Notes: a model not told the origin generated them from the letters alone. Counted from the first letter of the stretch, positions 21,578-33,222 are shown. The stretch: DNA of 64,000 nucleotides from Nansenia antarctica (GCA_963989245.1 OZ022342.1:73190576-73254575); one strand, 5' to 3'. Numbers and translations: made by a program.

Positions 21578-21829
21578 TTAACTGGTGAAGGCGAGCTTGA
21601 AGAGGTGGGTTTTGAGGACCTGTTTAAATGTTGGCAGGGCGTTGGCCTGTCTGATGTGGTTGGGGAGGGCGTTCCAGAGGGACGGGGCTGCGGCTGAAAA
21701 GGCCCTATCACTCCAGGTCCGAGTGTACGTTGTTCTAGACCAACAACCTGTACTGCACTGTAGCAGAAGTGACAGCTGAGTGTTGGTAAACCTTGTCAGC
21801 GTGTAGGTATATAGATTTCTGGGTCTCAA
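21578..21829 (-). pseudogene. LINE C-terminal fragment
   Basis: A minus-strand frame encodes RAFSAAAPSLWNALPNHIRQ then TFKQVLKTHLFKLAF. This is the typical C-terminal end of fish L2/CR1-group reverse transcriptases, downstream of the catalytic domain. The upstream half of the frame overlaps repeat H and is unrelated. No catalytic motif survives. Confidence 0.7.
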
Positions 21830-22610
21830 TTGATTTTCTGGGTCTTTTCTAGGTCTGGTCTTTTTCTATACAATCGTAAATGCCACTTAAAACATAGCTT
21901 TTTTGGCATTTAATATGTGTTAGACTTTGAAAAGGTTGACAGGTAGATTATAATTTCCTTACCACAGTTGAAGTTATAAATGTGCTGATGCACACACTCT
22001 TTCGGAGGTCTGGAGAATTTTAGATTGGCTGTTCCGGCTTGGATTGATCTGGACAGTGCGCTAGGACAACATGCTCGCAATTTCATTGGATGTAACATTC
22101 CATGAACCAACTGAAATGAACGATATGAGGCTGGGAGGGAAAAATCACAGTATACCCGCTAGAAAAAAACGACACTACACCACTGGTGAGAACATGACCT
22201 TAGATAACCAACCAACCGTAGGCAACAGCCAGGATTGTACAGTACATCTGGCCCCCTGCAACATGTGGCAGACAGAGAGAGAGAAGCGTCCTCCCAGCCA
22301 AGACAGCAGTGTCCTATAGGCAGCCACGACAGTCGCCTCTGCTCCTCAGGGCCTTTTTTTGGCAGCTATGATGCATTTAGTTACTTAACTGGCCAGAAAA
22401 TCATTTCCCCTGCACATTCCTCATCATGCACCCAAAACGACACATCTGTTCCTCTACTGCGGCTGTGACGCCCTGGAAACACACAGCAGCAGCGGCGAGG
22501 CCCTGTGCTGCTCACACCAGACAGAGGGAGAGAGAGATTATCAGATGTACTGTATCGCATGTCAACTGTGACCATCCTCTCCATGCATCACGCAGGGCCT
22601 TGGACGTCTG
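21830..22610. other. no gene recognised
   Basis: Unique sequence. Frames under 90 codons without motifs. Confidence 0.5.
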
Positions 22611-22806
22611 GCGACTGTGTGTGTGTGTGTGTGTGGAGGGGGGGGGGTTTGGGGGGGGGGGTGTGCGTGTGCGTGTGTGTGTGTGAGTGTGAGTGTGTGG
22701 GGGGGGTGTGTGTGGGGTGTGTGTGTGTGTGTGAGTGTGAGTGTGAGTGTGAGTGAGCGTGTGCGTGTGCATGTTTGTGTGCGTGTGTGAGCGTGTCTGT
22801 GTGTGT
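22611..22806. repeat. GT/G-rich repeat
   Basis: (GT)n with GTGAGT variants and several runs of G. Frames on either strand are artefacts. Confidence 0.95.
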
Positions 22807-23080
22807 GGCGGTGACAGTATAATCCTTACTGCTGGTATTGGAAAATAGCCGGAGGAATATAGCTTGGGAAAAAGTAGTGTGAATGTAATGTGATGATGAT
22901 GATGATAATGATAATGACAAGCAGGAGGAGGAGGAAGAGGAAGATCATCATCATGACTATTTACAGTATCATCATTAGTAATAAAATAAAAAAAATCAAG
23001 CATACATCTTCAGTCAGTCCTCAGTAGCATACAGTGATTATGTTAAGCCAAGCTGAATAAATCAGACCAGGAGGAGAGGG

Positions 23081-23580
23081 TAGAGAGGAGAGAGAGAGAG
23101 GAGAGAGAGAGAGAGGTAGAGAGATGAAGAGAGTGGTAGAGCAGAGAGGAAAGAGAGAGAGGAAGAGAGAGGAAGAGAGTGGTAGAGCAGAGAGGAAAGA
23201 GAGGAGACAGAGAGAGGAAGAGAGAGATAGAGAGAGAAAGAGAGGGTTAGAGCAGAGAGGAGAGAGAGAGAGAGGAAGAGAGAGATAGAGAGAGAAAGAG
23301 AGGGTTAGAGCAGAGAGGAGAGAGAGAGGAAGAGAGTGGTAGAGGAGAGAGAGAGAGGAAGAGAGGGTTAGAGCAGAGAGGAGAGAGAGAGAGGAATAGA
23401 GTGGTAGAGCAGAGAGGAGGGAGAGAGAGGAAGAGAGGGTTAGAGCAGAGAGGAGAGAGAGAGAGAGAGAGGAAGAGAGGGTTAGAGCAGAGAGGAGAGA
23501 GAGAGAGAGGAAGAGAGGGTTAGAGCAAAGAGGAGAGAGAGAGGAGAGAGAAGAAGAGAGGGGTAGAGCAGAGAGGAGAT
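23081..23580. repeat. purine-rich minisatellite (GA-rich, about 45-bp unit)
   Basis: Units contain GGAAGAGAGGGTTAGAGCAG then AGAGGAGAGAGAG, with GTGGTAGAGC variants. The strand is nearly free of pyrimidines for 500 bp. Confidence 0.9.
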
Positions 23581-24003
23581 GATGAGCCTACGTGATGAAA
23601 TACAACACCTTCCTATGTGTCGTCTGCTCTCGTCTGCTGGTGTTTCTGCCGGCGTAGCCAGTGTTCAGATATATCGCTGCACCTAGCAACAGCTTCACTA
23701 CATCATTTCCCTTTCTTGACGGCGACCAATTCCCCACCTGTGTTTTTATCAGAGAGGAAGCGCTGTGTGTGTTTTTATCAGGGACAGAGAGACACACAGG
23801 ATAAAGCGATGAGAAATCCAACTGTGAAATCCAAACACACATAAATATAGTCCTAGATTCCTAACGCCAGATCCGTTCACTGCACTGTGGGCATTATTTT
23901 ATTTATTTTACATTTTGATCTCAGGAACCACCATGCCGGATGCAAATACACAACTCTACTCCTTTGTCTTTGTTTCACCAATTAGAATTACAATTGATTG
24001 TAA
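23581..24003. other. no gene recognised
   Basis: Unique sequence between repeats. No motif seen. Confidence 0.5.
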
Positions 24004-24500
24004 TGGCCTGGTGTCGTCCAGTGGTCTAGCACCATGGCCTGGGGTGGTCCAGTGGTCTAGCACCATGGTCTGGGGTGGTCCGGTGGTCTAGCACCATGGC
24101 CTGGGGTGGTCCAGTGGTCTAGCACCATGGCCTGGGGTGGTCCAGTGGTCTAGCACCATGGCCTGGGGTGGTCCAGTGGCCTAGCACCATGGCCTGGGGT
24201 GGTCCAGTGGTCTAGCACCATGGTCTGGGGTGGTCCGGTGGTCTAGCACCATGGTCTGGGGTGGTCCGGTGGTCTAGCACCATGGCCTGGGGTGGTCCAG
24301 TGGTCTAGCCCCATGGTCTACAATGCACACATATTATGCCCATCTCGGCATGGGTTCGAATCCGGCCTGTGCCCCGCTGACATGCCCTCTCTCTCTCTTC
24401 TTCTCCTTACTTTCCTGTCTGTCTTCACTACACCTGTCCAATCAGATGAAACATATGAGTGGAACCCCCCCACCCTCACTCAGAAAAGAAAGAAAAAATA
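24004..24500 (+). mobile_element. SINE-C copy 1 with 31-bp head array
   Basis: The array (24004-24316) has ten regular units, CACCATGGCCTGGGGTGGTC plus CAGTGGTCTAG. The SINE body follows: TCTACAATGCACACATATTA, B box GGGTTCGAATCCGG, CT-rich middle, CATATGAGTGGAACCCCC and a purine-rich tail. Each unit carries TGGTCCAGTGG, which fits the Pol III A box, so the head of a tRNA-derived SINE has been multiplied in place. Confidence 0.85.
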
Positions 24501-25110
24501 ATTACAATTGATGACGTCCCGTGTGCACTTGTAAGAAGGCGGGGGGGGGGGGCTCTCTCACAGAGGTCATTGTGTTGTCATGCCCTGCACACCCCCCCAC
24601 CCCCCCCCTCCCTCCCTCCCTGGCAGTTTTATACTCCGACGCCTGGCCAAGGGGGTGGGGGGGGTAGGGGGGGAGGAGAGGAGAGGAGAGGAGCGGGTCT
24701 CGAAGCGAGCCAATTAAGGGTTGTTTATTTTCCTCCTCCGTCTAATAAACGTCACTTGCTCTTTTTAATGGCTTTGAAACAGAGTGTGATTAAAATTCAT
24801 CCCCCTCAGGGTGACCAAACGAACGCGGAGCAGCAGATACACCGCCGCATCAGGGCCGGGGCGATCCGTCATGTGGAATGGCTCCCCCATCACCCGTTAT
24901 TACAGGAGGCTGTAATAATATAAATATTAACTGAGGTCTGCTGCTCAACCCCTCTCTGAACCAACCCTTCTTTTGTTTTGAATACCGACCAGACCAGACC
25001 ACGGTTAGTTAGCGTTAGCCTACGACATCTCTCTCTCTAGTTCTTACTTACTTGATGTTTTTTTGTTGTAAATTGTCACAAACACGAAGGTAGTGGCAAA
25101 AAAGTGTCCC
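24501..25110. other. no gene; G/C runs, then AT-rich unique block
   Basis: G and C runs occupy 24540-24700. 24700-24930 is unique, with CCAATTAAGGG, TCTAATAAACG, TTTAATGG and AATATAAATATTAA. It could be a conserved noncoding element, but there is no direct proof. Confidence 0.35.
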
Positions 25111-25232
25111 CCTCCTACTCCTCCTCTTCCTCCCCCTCCTCCTCATCCTCCTCTTCCTCCCCCTTCCCCTCCCCCCTCCTCCACCTCCTCCTCCTACTCC
25201 TCCTCCTCCTCCCCCCCCATCTCCTCCTCCTC
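25111..25232. repeat. (CTC/CCT)n pyrimidine tract
   Basis: About 120 bp of CTCCTCCTC with few purines. Confidence 0.95.
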
Positions 25233-26027
25233 CTTGGAGTCCACACATGTGTTTAAATTAGACAACTTAAGTTTTATCATACTAATCAAGCAAATTAAAC
25301 AAAATAACATATAAGAAGATGGATAAGAATCAGTAGAGTAAGCCATGAGTGAATGAATAAAAAGTGTGTTGTATGTGTAAGGGGTGTGTGTGTGTGTGTA
25401 TGTATGTAGTGTAAACATAGGAGGCCCAAAACCTAGGTAACCCTAAGACCTCACCACAACCCTGAAGGAAGAAAGGCCAGAGGAAGAGAGAGTGAGCTGA
25501 GGACACACCCACAATATCTATTATCCTCAGCTGCCCAAACCCAGGTGACACCATGTAGCCTGACGACCCCCCCCACTCTGCCAAGGCTCCCAAAGGAAAC
25601 AGCAACAGCCAATAGGCAGGCGGGAGTGGGAGGCGTCACAAAATCAAGAGCCTCATTTCCTGTATTGTGTCAGTGTGTTCACATTCACAAGCTCCTAGGA
25701 TCCAAAATCACACAGCGGATTTATGTGAAGATCAAATCACACAGCGGTGAAGCGGTGCTCCCGGAATCCGAAACGCACAGGGATATAGTAGCGTAATACA
25801 CTCTAATCTGCGCTACGGTGGCTTTTAAGAGACTATGACTCATAACAGTGCTTAACACTAAAAGGATGTAACAGCAATTTAACCGTAGAGTTCCAAATCA
25901 GACAGACAATGACATAGCGTTCCACAGCAGGGAAGGCTAAGGCTTTAAGATACGAGTCCCTCCGTGGTTTCGACGGTGCCTAGTACGCTGGGACTGTTCT
26001 GTGGTCCAAACCTGGGCGCCTACCTGC
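25233..26027. other. no gene recognised
   Basis: Unique sequence with a short GT tract near 25383-25411. Frames are short and unremarkable. Confidence 0.5.
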
Positions 26028-26305
26028 CTCTATGGCCACTGGTCCTTAGGAGGACAAACCGGGCTAGGAGTGCGGAATAGAATGAAGAAGAAAATTATGT
26101 TTTATTTGCCATGCAATAAACTTGTCAGTCAATTGTTGGAATTTGTTGGGTTTTTTGCTCTAAGAGTAGGGTCAGCCATAGTCGGCGCCCCTGGAGCAAT
26201 TGCGGGTTAAGTCCGGTCTAAGTGCCTTGCTCAAGCTCCCTCCTGAGGCGGGGATCGAGCCAGCGACCTTCCGTTCGCTAGCCGGCCTCTCTAGCCTCTA
26301 GGCTA
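26028..26305 (-). mobile_element. V-SINE-like element (SINE-D) copy 1
   Basis: On the minus strand it has GGTAGCCTAGAGGCTAGAGA (A-box region), a B-box region near CGCTGGCTCGATCC, GAGCAAGGCACTTAG and the core TTGCTCCAGGGGCGCCGACT with ATGGCTGACCC. That core resembles the central conserved domain of fish V-SINEs. It gives the uninterrupted state of the copy at 28015-28565. Confidence 0.7.
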
Positions 26306-27796
26306 CCACCCCCATCTAGAGCGAGGGTGGGATATTCTTCTCAGTAAAATGAAATATCTTAAATCAAGGCAATATGCTTATTTATCTGTCTGACTGCACT
26401 AGTTTGAAGACATGTTTTACATATTTTAAGAAAATCTTGGCAAATGAAATGTTCCTGTTCTGTTGGCACACGGTTTTGCTGACGCTATGTAAGATTTCCC
26501 CCACGTTATTGCTGGCTGGCTACCGAACTTGGTAGGCGGCAGGCATAGTTAGCTCGCGACACAATCAAAGTGCTTATGTCATCAGAACTTGTTGGGACAA
26601 CTGAGGATTTAATTTTTTCATGTTGTCTCCATAGACCATAAATCCACCTCACCTCACGAACTTCTAGATTGTAAACAAACTGGAGATCATATATACAGGG
26701 CAGAACGACAAATCCCAGCGGTGGAGATTCAAACAAAGTTCAGATTGTAAACAAACCGGAGATCACATACAAGGGGCAGGACTACAAATCCCAGTTGTGG
26801 AAATGTAAACACGTTAGTTAACTGGGGCTGTGAGCTCGAGCTGACCTTGACCTTGCTAGTGTTGACAGGCCCTGGCACCACGGTCGAAACAACAGCTCTC
26901 GCTCCCTGAAACTACCCCTCCTACACCTCCTCTTCCCTCGCTTCTGCCTCCTTTACTCCCACTCTCCACCCTCTGTAGTGTGTCTCTCTCTGCGTTCTGT
27001 GCCTCAACCATAATTGGGGTCTGTTTTTTCTTTCTGCTCTGACATTTGGAAATGTCAATAGCGTGCACACCCAAGGCAAACGATAATCTAGCAACTGATT
27101 AGCTTTCACTTGTTCGGAGCGCAAAGGAGGACTAGCACATTTAAATAACACAATAACTTCTCAATGGATTATGACACTGGATTCAGTTTAGTAGAGTGAA
27201 ATAAAATGGGTTAAATGCCACGATAGCCAAGCTGTTCGTTAAAAGAAAACAAAAAAACATTGGTCATTGATGATCATCTTGTAAATACAAAGACACACAT
27301 ATATACATATACAGGAACGGGAGGTCATGAGAATGAACAAAGGAGGAACAGCTGTAGACATGAAAGAAACAGGAGGCACACAGGGCTTACTTCAAAAAGC
27401 CTTTCATCATTGACAAAAGGTATGATTATTATTATTATTATTATTACTATAATGAAATCTCAAGTCTCTTTGGAATAAGGCATAAAAAGTCATAAAAAGA
27501 ATAAGGCAAAAAAGTCAATGTACGATGATTTCTGCAGCACCTTTTTCACAAGGTTCCCCATCATCATATTCAGATGACTGGAGCCTAATTAGATCTCTTT
27601 CTCTTCATTGTGTGGAAACAGTTTATGCAACACTTTCCTTAAAAAATACTCTCAGTAGCAGAGAAGTCTGTTACCTCTACGACCCCCCCCTGTACTGTTT
27701 CTCCTGTGTAATAATCAAAATAAAATTAAATCTTCCTTTCTTCTAGCACTGCGCCAATGGCCCCTGGCCCGAGCATAGATTACTTTTTCCTGCCAT
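26306..27796. other. no gene; 78-bp tandem duplication at about 26664-26806
   Basis: GATTGTAAACAAACYGGAGA ... ACAAATCCCAG occurs twice. (ATT)n lies near 27428-27450. The rest is unique, with no coding signal. Confidence 0.5.
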
Positions 27797-27892
27797 GACT
27801 GGTGGATAGATGATTCACTTACTTAGTCAAAATGTGTTTGTTTTAAGTCGCTTTGGATGAAGGCGTCTGATAAATGCCTAAAATGTAAAATG
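27797..27892 (+). mobile_element. SINE tail fragment
   Basis: GATGATTCACTTACTTAG, TTAAGTCGCTTTGGATGAAG and GTCTGATAAATGCC match the minus-strand fragment at 4001-4103. Confidence 0.6.
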
Positions 27893-28014
27893 TCTGTTGA
27901 TTTTGTACTTTTGCACCTTCGCTCACTGTAGGGTTCCTGGGGAGGGGGGGGGCTGCCCTGGGTTGAGTGCAGGGCAGGGTGGGGGGGGGGGGGGGGGGTC
28001 CTTATGTGTGTGTT

Positions 28015-28565
28015 CGGTCCTTAGGAGGATAAACGCGGCTAGGAATGAATGAATGAATGAATGAATGAATGGTCTTTATTGTCATTGATATAGTACAGGT
28101 ACCAAACAACGAAATTTGGGAGGGGGGGCTCCCCTGGTGCTAGGAAAAAAAAAACTAAAAACAAGAAGGGAAAAGAGCTGGTTTACATAAATAAAGGCTA
28201 TGTACACTATCCACTATACTATACTATACAAATAAAACACTGTGCTGTACTCTATGCTATACCTATTCTAACATTCTAACATTTCCTATTCTCTGAACCT
28301 TATGTACCCTAGGGTTGTCATATTGCACATAGGAACGTGACAGAACGAAGAAGAAAATTATGTCAATCAACTAATCAGTCAAATGTTGGAATCTGGTATG
28401 TTTTGCTCTAGGTACAGCAGGGTCAGCCATAGTCGGCGCCCCTGGAGCAATTAAGGGGTTAAGTGCCTTGCTCAAGGGCACATGCAGCTCCCTCCGAGGG
28501 AGGCGGGGATCGAACCAGCGACCTTCCGTTTGCTAGCCGGCCTCTCTAGCCTCTAGGCTAGGTCC
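28015..28565 (-). mobile_element. V-SINE-like element (SINE-D) copy 2, interrupted by a LINE
   Basis: It is the same element as 26028-26305, with an intact B box (GGTTCGATCCCC on the minus strand). It is split after CGCGGCTAGGAA by a LINE 3' end and resumes at 28330. Without the insertion it would be about 260 bp. Confidence 0.75.
28046..28329 (-). mobile_element. LINE-R 3' end nested in SINE-D
   Basis: The minus strand matches the 3' UTR at 32090-32372, including CCAAATTTCGTTGTTTGGTA and a (CATT)n tail. The 6-bp target duplication TAGGAA is at 28040-28045 and 28330-28335. Confidence 0.85.
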
Positions 28566-28587
28566 AGCTCACCAGGTCCCAGTAATG

Positions 28588-28708
28588 AAGGGGGGGGGGT
28601 CCTCCTCCCCCTCCTCCTCCTCCTCCCCCTCCTCCTCCTCCCCCTCCTCCTCCTCCCCCTCCTCCTCCCCCTCCTCCTCCCCCTCCTCCACCTCCTCCTC
28701 CTTGGAGT
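28588..28708. repeat. (CCTCCTCCT)n pyrimidine tract
   Basis: CCCCTCCTCCTCCTC repeats over about 120 bp, ending CTTGGAGT as at 25232. Confidence 0.95.
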
Positions 28709-28957
28709 ATAGGGGTTGATGACTACAGTCTATGACATATTATGAAGTCGCTTAGTGCTTAGTTAAGCACACAAGGGGAAATCACGGCTTTTTTCACGGC
28801 TCTTCGCAAATTCAAGCCACGTAGGTAATGTAGTTTAAGGTAGTTTTCCGACTGGAAAGAGTTTTTTTGCATTTGCAATGAACTGAGATTCATCTCATTA
28901 CTGTACATCTGCTGCCTCCAACAGATGCGGAGGAACACATGTGGAAGTTAGTAGGAG

Positions 28958-29208
28958 AGGGGGAGGGAGGGAGGGAGGGAGGGAGAGGGAGGGAGGGAGG
29001 GAAGGAGGCAGGGAGGGAGGGAGAGAGAGAGAGAGAGAGGGAGGGAGGGGGGAGGGAGAGGGAGGGAGGGAGGGAGGGGGAGGGAGGGAAGGAAGGAGGG
29101 AGGGAGGGAAGGAGGCAGGGAGGGAGGGAGGGAGAGAGAGGGAGGGAGGGAGAGAGGGAGGGGGGAGGGAGAGAGAGGCAGGGAGGGAGGGAGGGGGAGG
29201 GAGTCTTG
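28958..29208. repeat. (GGGA)n purine tract
   Basis: Almost pure purine for 250 bp: GGGAGGGAGGGA with GAGAGA variants and a few GCA interruptions. Confidence 0.95.
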
Positions 29209-29228
29209 GAATAGAAATGAAGAGAGCT

Positions 29229-29644
29229 CTACCTCCCTCCCTCCCTGCCTGCCGGCCTTCCCTGACCTTGGGATCTCATCAGATGTCCCTCCCTCCTTCT
29301 CTCACTCCTTCTCTCCCTCCTTCTCTCTCCTCCTCCACCTCCCTCCACCTCCACCTCCCTCCTCTCCCTCCTCCACCTCCCTCCCTCCTTCCTTCTCTCC
29401 CTCCACCTCCCTCCTCCTCCACCTCCCTCCTCTCCCTCCTCCACCTCCCTCCCTCCTTCCTTCTCTCCCTCCCCCTCCCTCCTCCTCCACCACCTCCCTC
29501 CCTCCTTCTCTCCCTCCTCCTCCTCCACCTCCCTCCTTCTCTCGCTCCACCACCTCCACCTCCTTCTCTACCTCCTCCACCTCCTTCCCTCCCTCCTTCT
29601 CTCCCTCCTCCTCCACCTCCCTCCTTCTCTCCCTCCTCCACCAG
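29229..29644. repeat. (CCTCC/TCTCCC)n pyrimidine tract
   Basis: About 415 bp of CTCCCTCCTCCACC-type repeats, complementary in style to the purine tract just upstream. The 200+ codon frames here are artefacts. Confidence 0.95.
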
Positions 29645-30342
29645 TGCTGAGGACAAACATTGTGCCAAGCCAGAAAAACAAAGGCAGAGAGAAAGACAGA
29701 AGCACTTTGTCAGATCAGCTAAGTGAGTAACTGGTCCAAACCAGCAGCCATTCATTAGACACCCCCCCCACATACATCCACCCCCATCCCCTCCAACCCC
29801 CCTGCCCCCAAGCCTGCTCCATGTGCTCTGACACAGAGCTGCCCCCCCTCCCCACCACCACCACACCCCCCACCTTCTCCCATCCCCTCCGCCCCCCCCC
29901 ACCATCCCATCACCCCCCCCCCCCCCCATCCCTCCATCCCCCGGCCCACTCCTCCATTAATCCCTGCAGGATGATCCCGTGGTTTAAGTGGAAGTGATGA
30001 AGATGACTTGAGCCCCTCTGTGGACTCAGCAGGACCCTCCAGGTTAAAGTGTCCCGATCAATCACAGGGCTATCTGGGACAAGCTGCTCGGCAGATATCT
30101 GGAGGACATGCCTCCTCCCTTATAGTCTATAGACTCAATCTAGAAACAGACACCGACATGGCTGTTTCAAACGCATTTAGAGAGAGCGATCGGACACAAA
30201 CTGTTCTACAAGACACTGAAACACACACACACACAGACGGGTTAGGGGTAACGATCGATGATTTTTCAAAATGTATTTAACCTTTATTTCACCGGGGGAA
30301 CCCGTCAAGAGCAAAGAAAGTCGCATTTTTCAACGGTGCCCT
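29645..30342. other. no gene; C-rich tract 29760-29945
   Basis: CCCC and CACCACC runs, then unique sequence. No coding signal. Confidence 0.6.
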
Positions 30343-30490
30343 GGGGGGTATTTCATCAACGTTTTAAGATAAATCTAGGCTTATCTGAAATCTAGGGTGG
30401 AGAGAACAACAACAACAACGAATTAAAAAAGAGACTTATCAAAAATAAGCCTGGGTTCTCCTCCCTTAGCGACCTTGGTGGAATACCCCC
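30343..30490. mobile_element. MITE-P copy, 148 bp
   Basis: GGGGGGTATTTCATCAACGT at the left pairs with the right end GTGGAATACCCCC. The interior has GACTTATCAAAAATAAGCCT. Confidence 0.65.
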
Positions 30491-31244
30491 ATGGTTACAA
30501 AGATTTTTTGAGTCAATACAGAGGGGGAAATACTTACCGAATTGAATTAGGTATAATTCCAATACTTTTTTTCCTGTTTCATTCCACTTTAGTACACATA
30601 ACTTTATGTACATAATGAACTTTAATGTTTTCGATTTCTTTGTCTGGATTGTTTGAGTTAATACCAAAGAAGTCTGGTGCAAATTTCACTTGAATAGGCT
30701 CATTGGAAATACATTTACTGGACAAAATTATTGATGTGTTCAATACTTATTTCCCCCATTGTACAACAACAATACAATCAATGATGAACGAATGAAGATA
30801 AATGATTTCAGATGTCAGTTATTCTACACATCCCTACACGAGTGGCTCGCTCAGAGCTCAGCGGCTAGCGAGAGTGGACCCGGCGCTGTTCCACTTCAGC
30901 TCTCGGTAGGGAATGCCAATTAGAAGCCCCGTCCATGTATAATCACAGTCCCGGTGTTATAATCTGTTTGCCGTGGCTCTCTATCCCTATTTAAACAGCT
31001 GGGGATTGGAGCCGCCTCTCTTGGCAGGCCTCCTCCTCCTCTCTTCTCCCCTCTCCTCCCCTCTCCTCCTCTCTCCTCCTGCCTCATTTGGATGATCACC
31101 GCTCTCGAAAAATGTCCCGCGCTCTCGAAAATGTGCGGACACATTTTACACACAGAACGACGTCTGAGGGATTCTGGGAAAAAACGAATGCATAATATAT
31201 ATTTTGGGTCTGAATTTAAAGTGTATCAGTCTATCAGTCATAGA
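30491..31244. other. no gene recognised
   Basis: Unique sequence with a short CT-rich stretch near 31025-31085. No frames over 100 codons. Confidence 0.5.
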
Positions 31245-31503
31245 TGGCAGTGGTGGCGCAGGAGATAGAGCGGGCGTCTAATGATCACAAAGTCGGCAGA
31301 TCGGCGGCTCGAACCCCGGCTGGGGTTGTCGAGGTGTCTTTGGGTAAAACGCTGAACCCCAGATTGCTCCCAGTGAGCGGGCCGGCCGGTGCCTTGAGTG
31401 GTAGCTTGCTACCATTGGTGTGTGAATGTGTGTGCGAATGGGTGAATGAGAGGCTGTTATAAAGCGCTTTGGATAAAGGCGCTATATAAGTGCAATCCAT
31501 TTA
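31245..31503 (+). mobile_element. SINE-A copy 4, full length
   Basis: Head GGTGGCGCAGGAGATAGAG, B-box region GGCTCGAACCCC, core CTGAACCCCAGATTGCTCCC and tail GGCGCTATATAAGTGCAATC. Confidence 0.85.
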
Positions 31504-31821
31504 AGATGAGTCCCTGTTCCATGCCACCTGCTGGGTAGTGTGCTGTGAGCTACAGTCTATATACGATGTTCATTTAAGATGGTCGGTCTCTCTCTGCCTA
31601 CCGTGTTCATTCGGGACTCATATGACGCCGGATCTAGACAGCAGACGACATATAAGGAGGGAGTTATCTTGACAGACCACTTTTTGGGGCCGCGTTCGTT
31701 CAACGTCATAAAGGGACCAAGTAATTTGATTGGACAAGAGGCAGTCACGTGGATGCGCTCTCAGAGCTAATTTTGAATGCGGCTTGGGTATGAAAAGAAA
31801 ACAGCGGAGTGAGCTATATAA
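31504..31821. other. partial MITE-Q-like sequence, otherwise nothing
   Basis: TTGATTGGACAAGAGGC at about 31726-31744 is the reverse complement of a segment shared with 46408-46550 and 35600-35745. Confidence 0.4.
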
Positions 31822-32372
31822 GACCCATCCCACCCTGGGTACGAACACTTTGCTCGGCTGCCCTCGAACAGGCGGTTCAGGACCATGTTCGCAAGGACAA
31901 ACAGACTGAAGCTCAGCTTCTACCCCAGGGCCATTCAGGCCCTGAACACAGCAAAGACCTAGGTTCTGGGCCCTGGACAGTCTGGACGGATTGATGGTAG
32001 CTGCTGGATTGAAATCAGGTGTAGTGCTGAGGCACAAATGTGTACATTTCAAGCCTGCAAACTGCGACACTTTAAATGAATGTGCAATAACACTGTGCAA
32101 TATGACAACCCTAGGGTACATAAGGTTCAGAGAATAGGAAATGTTAGAATAGGTATAGCATAGCATAGAGTACAGCACAGTGTTTTATTTGTATAGTATA
32201 GTATAGTGGATAGTGTACATAGCCTTTATTTATGTAAACCAGCTCCTTTCCCTTCTTGTTTTTTAGGTTTTTTTTCCTAGCACCAGGGGAGCCCCCCCTC
32301 CCAAATTTCGTTGTTTGGTACCTGTACTATATCAATGACAATAAAGACCATTCATTCATTCATTCATTCATT
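31822..32372 (+). mobile_element. LINE-R 3' end, 5'-truncated
   Basis: The first 47 codons match the C-terminus of the LINE at 54933-56061 (HPGYEHFARLPSNRR ... SFYPRAIQALN) and end at TAG 31960-31962. A 3' UTR of about 390 bp follows, with ATTTCGTTGTTTGGTACCTG, an AATAAA and an (ATTC)n tail. It is the reference 3' end for the antisense piece at 28046. Confidence 0.85.
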
Positions 32373-32980
32373 CATAATATCACTGTAAAAATAAAAAAAA
32401 TAAAGGGGGGAAGGTGGTGTACTTCACAAGTCTCCCTTGTCGCCAGATCTCTTTCCATCTCCGGAGCAGAGCGGCGGCCATGTTTTCTTATCTCATTAAC
32501 CGACCGTTTAGCGGAGGGCTTTGGGACTCAGACAACAAACAACAACAACAACAACAACAAGAGTAGAAGTGAGTCGAGTGTCTGTGGAGGAGAGGAAGAA
32601 AGGCCTCTCTCTCTCTCTTCCCCGTGGACCTGCCGTCTAATGAAACGCTGTCATGGTCCAGGGAGCAGAGCCGCCTGAGGAGAAGCTTCTAGAAGCTTCA
32701 CAGCAGCAGAGAGGAGCCTGAGAACCAGGCGTCACAGAGGGGGAAGAGAGAGAGAGAAGAGGAGGGTCAGGGTAGCAGCACTAACACTTCTTCTCTCACA
32801 TGTGTTGCATTCTGGGAGAGTCATCCAGGCAGATAACCAGAGAGAAAACGGAAGGTTACTGATGTAGCCGAGGTTCCCCGGAGAACCCCGCCTCTTGTGT
32901 ACCTCTGACTGAAGACCCCCTAATCAAACACTGGGGGGGTCGGGTGAGGCCGCTTAACGCCTGCTAGCGATAGCCCTGGC
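32373..32980. other. no gene; (AAC)n near 32531-32562
   Basis: Unique sequence around a short AAC repeat. No coding signal. Confidence 0.5.
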
Positions 32981-33222
32981 CAAAGACATATTACTGAACG
33001 GGCCTTCCGGGCCCAGGCCCAGGGGCCCCAGAGATCAGGGGGCCCTTTGCATTTCTTGTCGCAGGGATGCCGGTAGAAAATGTCCTACTGTAACTGGGAC
33101 AAATGAGATTCCTTATATGAACGTAAAAAAACTATTTTGAATATACTTTTGAATATACTATTTTGAAAAATGTTATAGGGGCCCACGTCTTGCAAAAAAA
33201 AGAGAAGCTTGTGTGGGCTACA

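Noticed and set aside
28939..29929. Frames of up to 261 codons rich in Gly/Glu/Arg or Pro/Ser
   Set aside because: They are simple translations of (GGGA)n and (CCT)n tracts.
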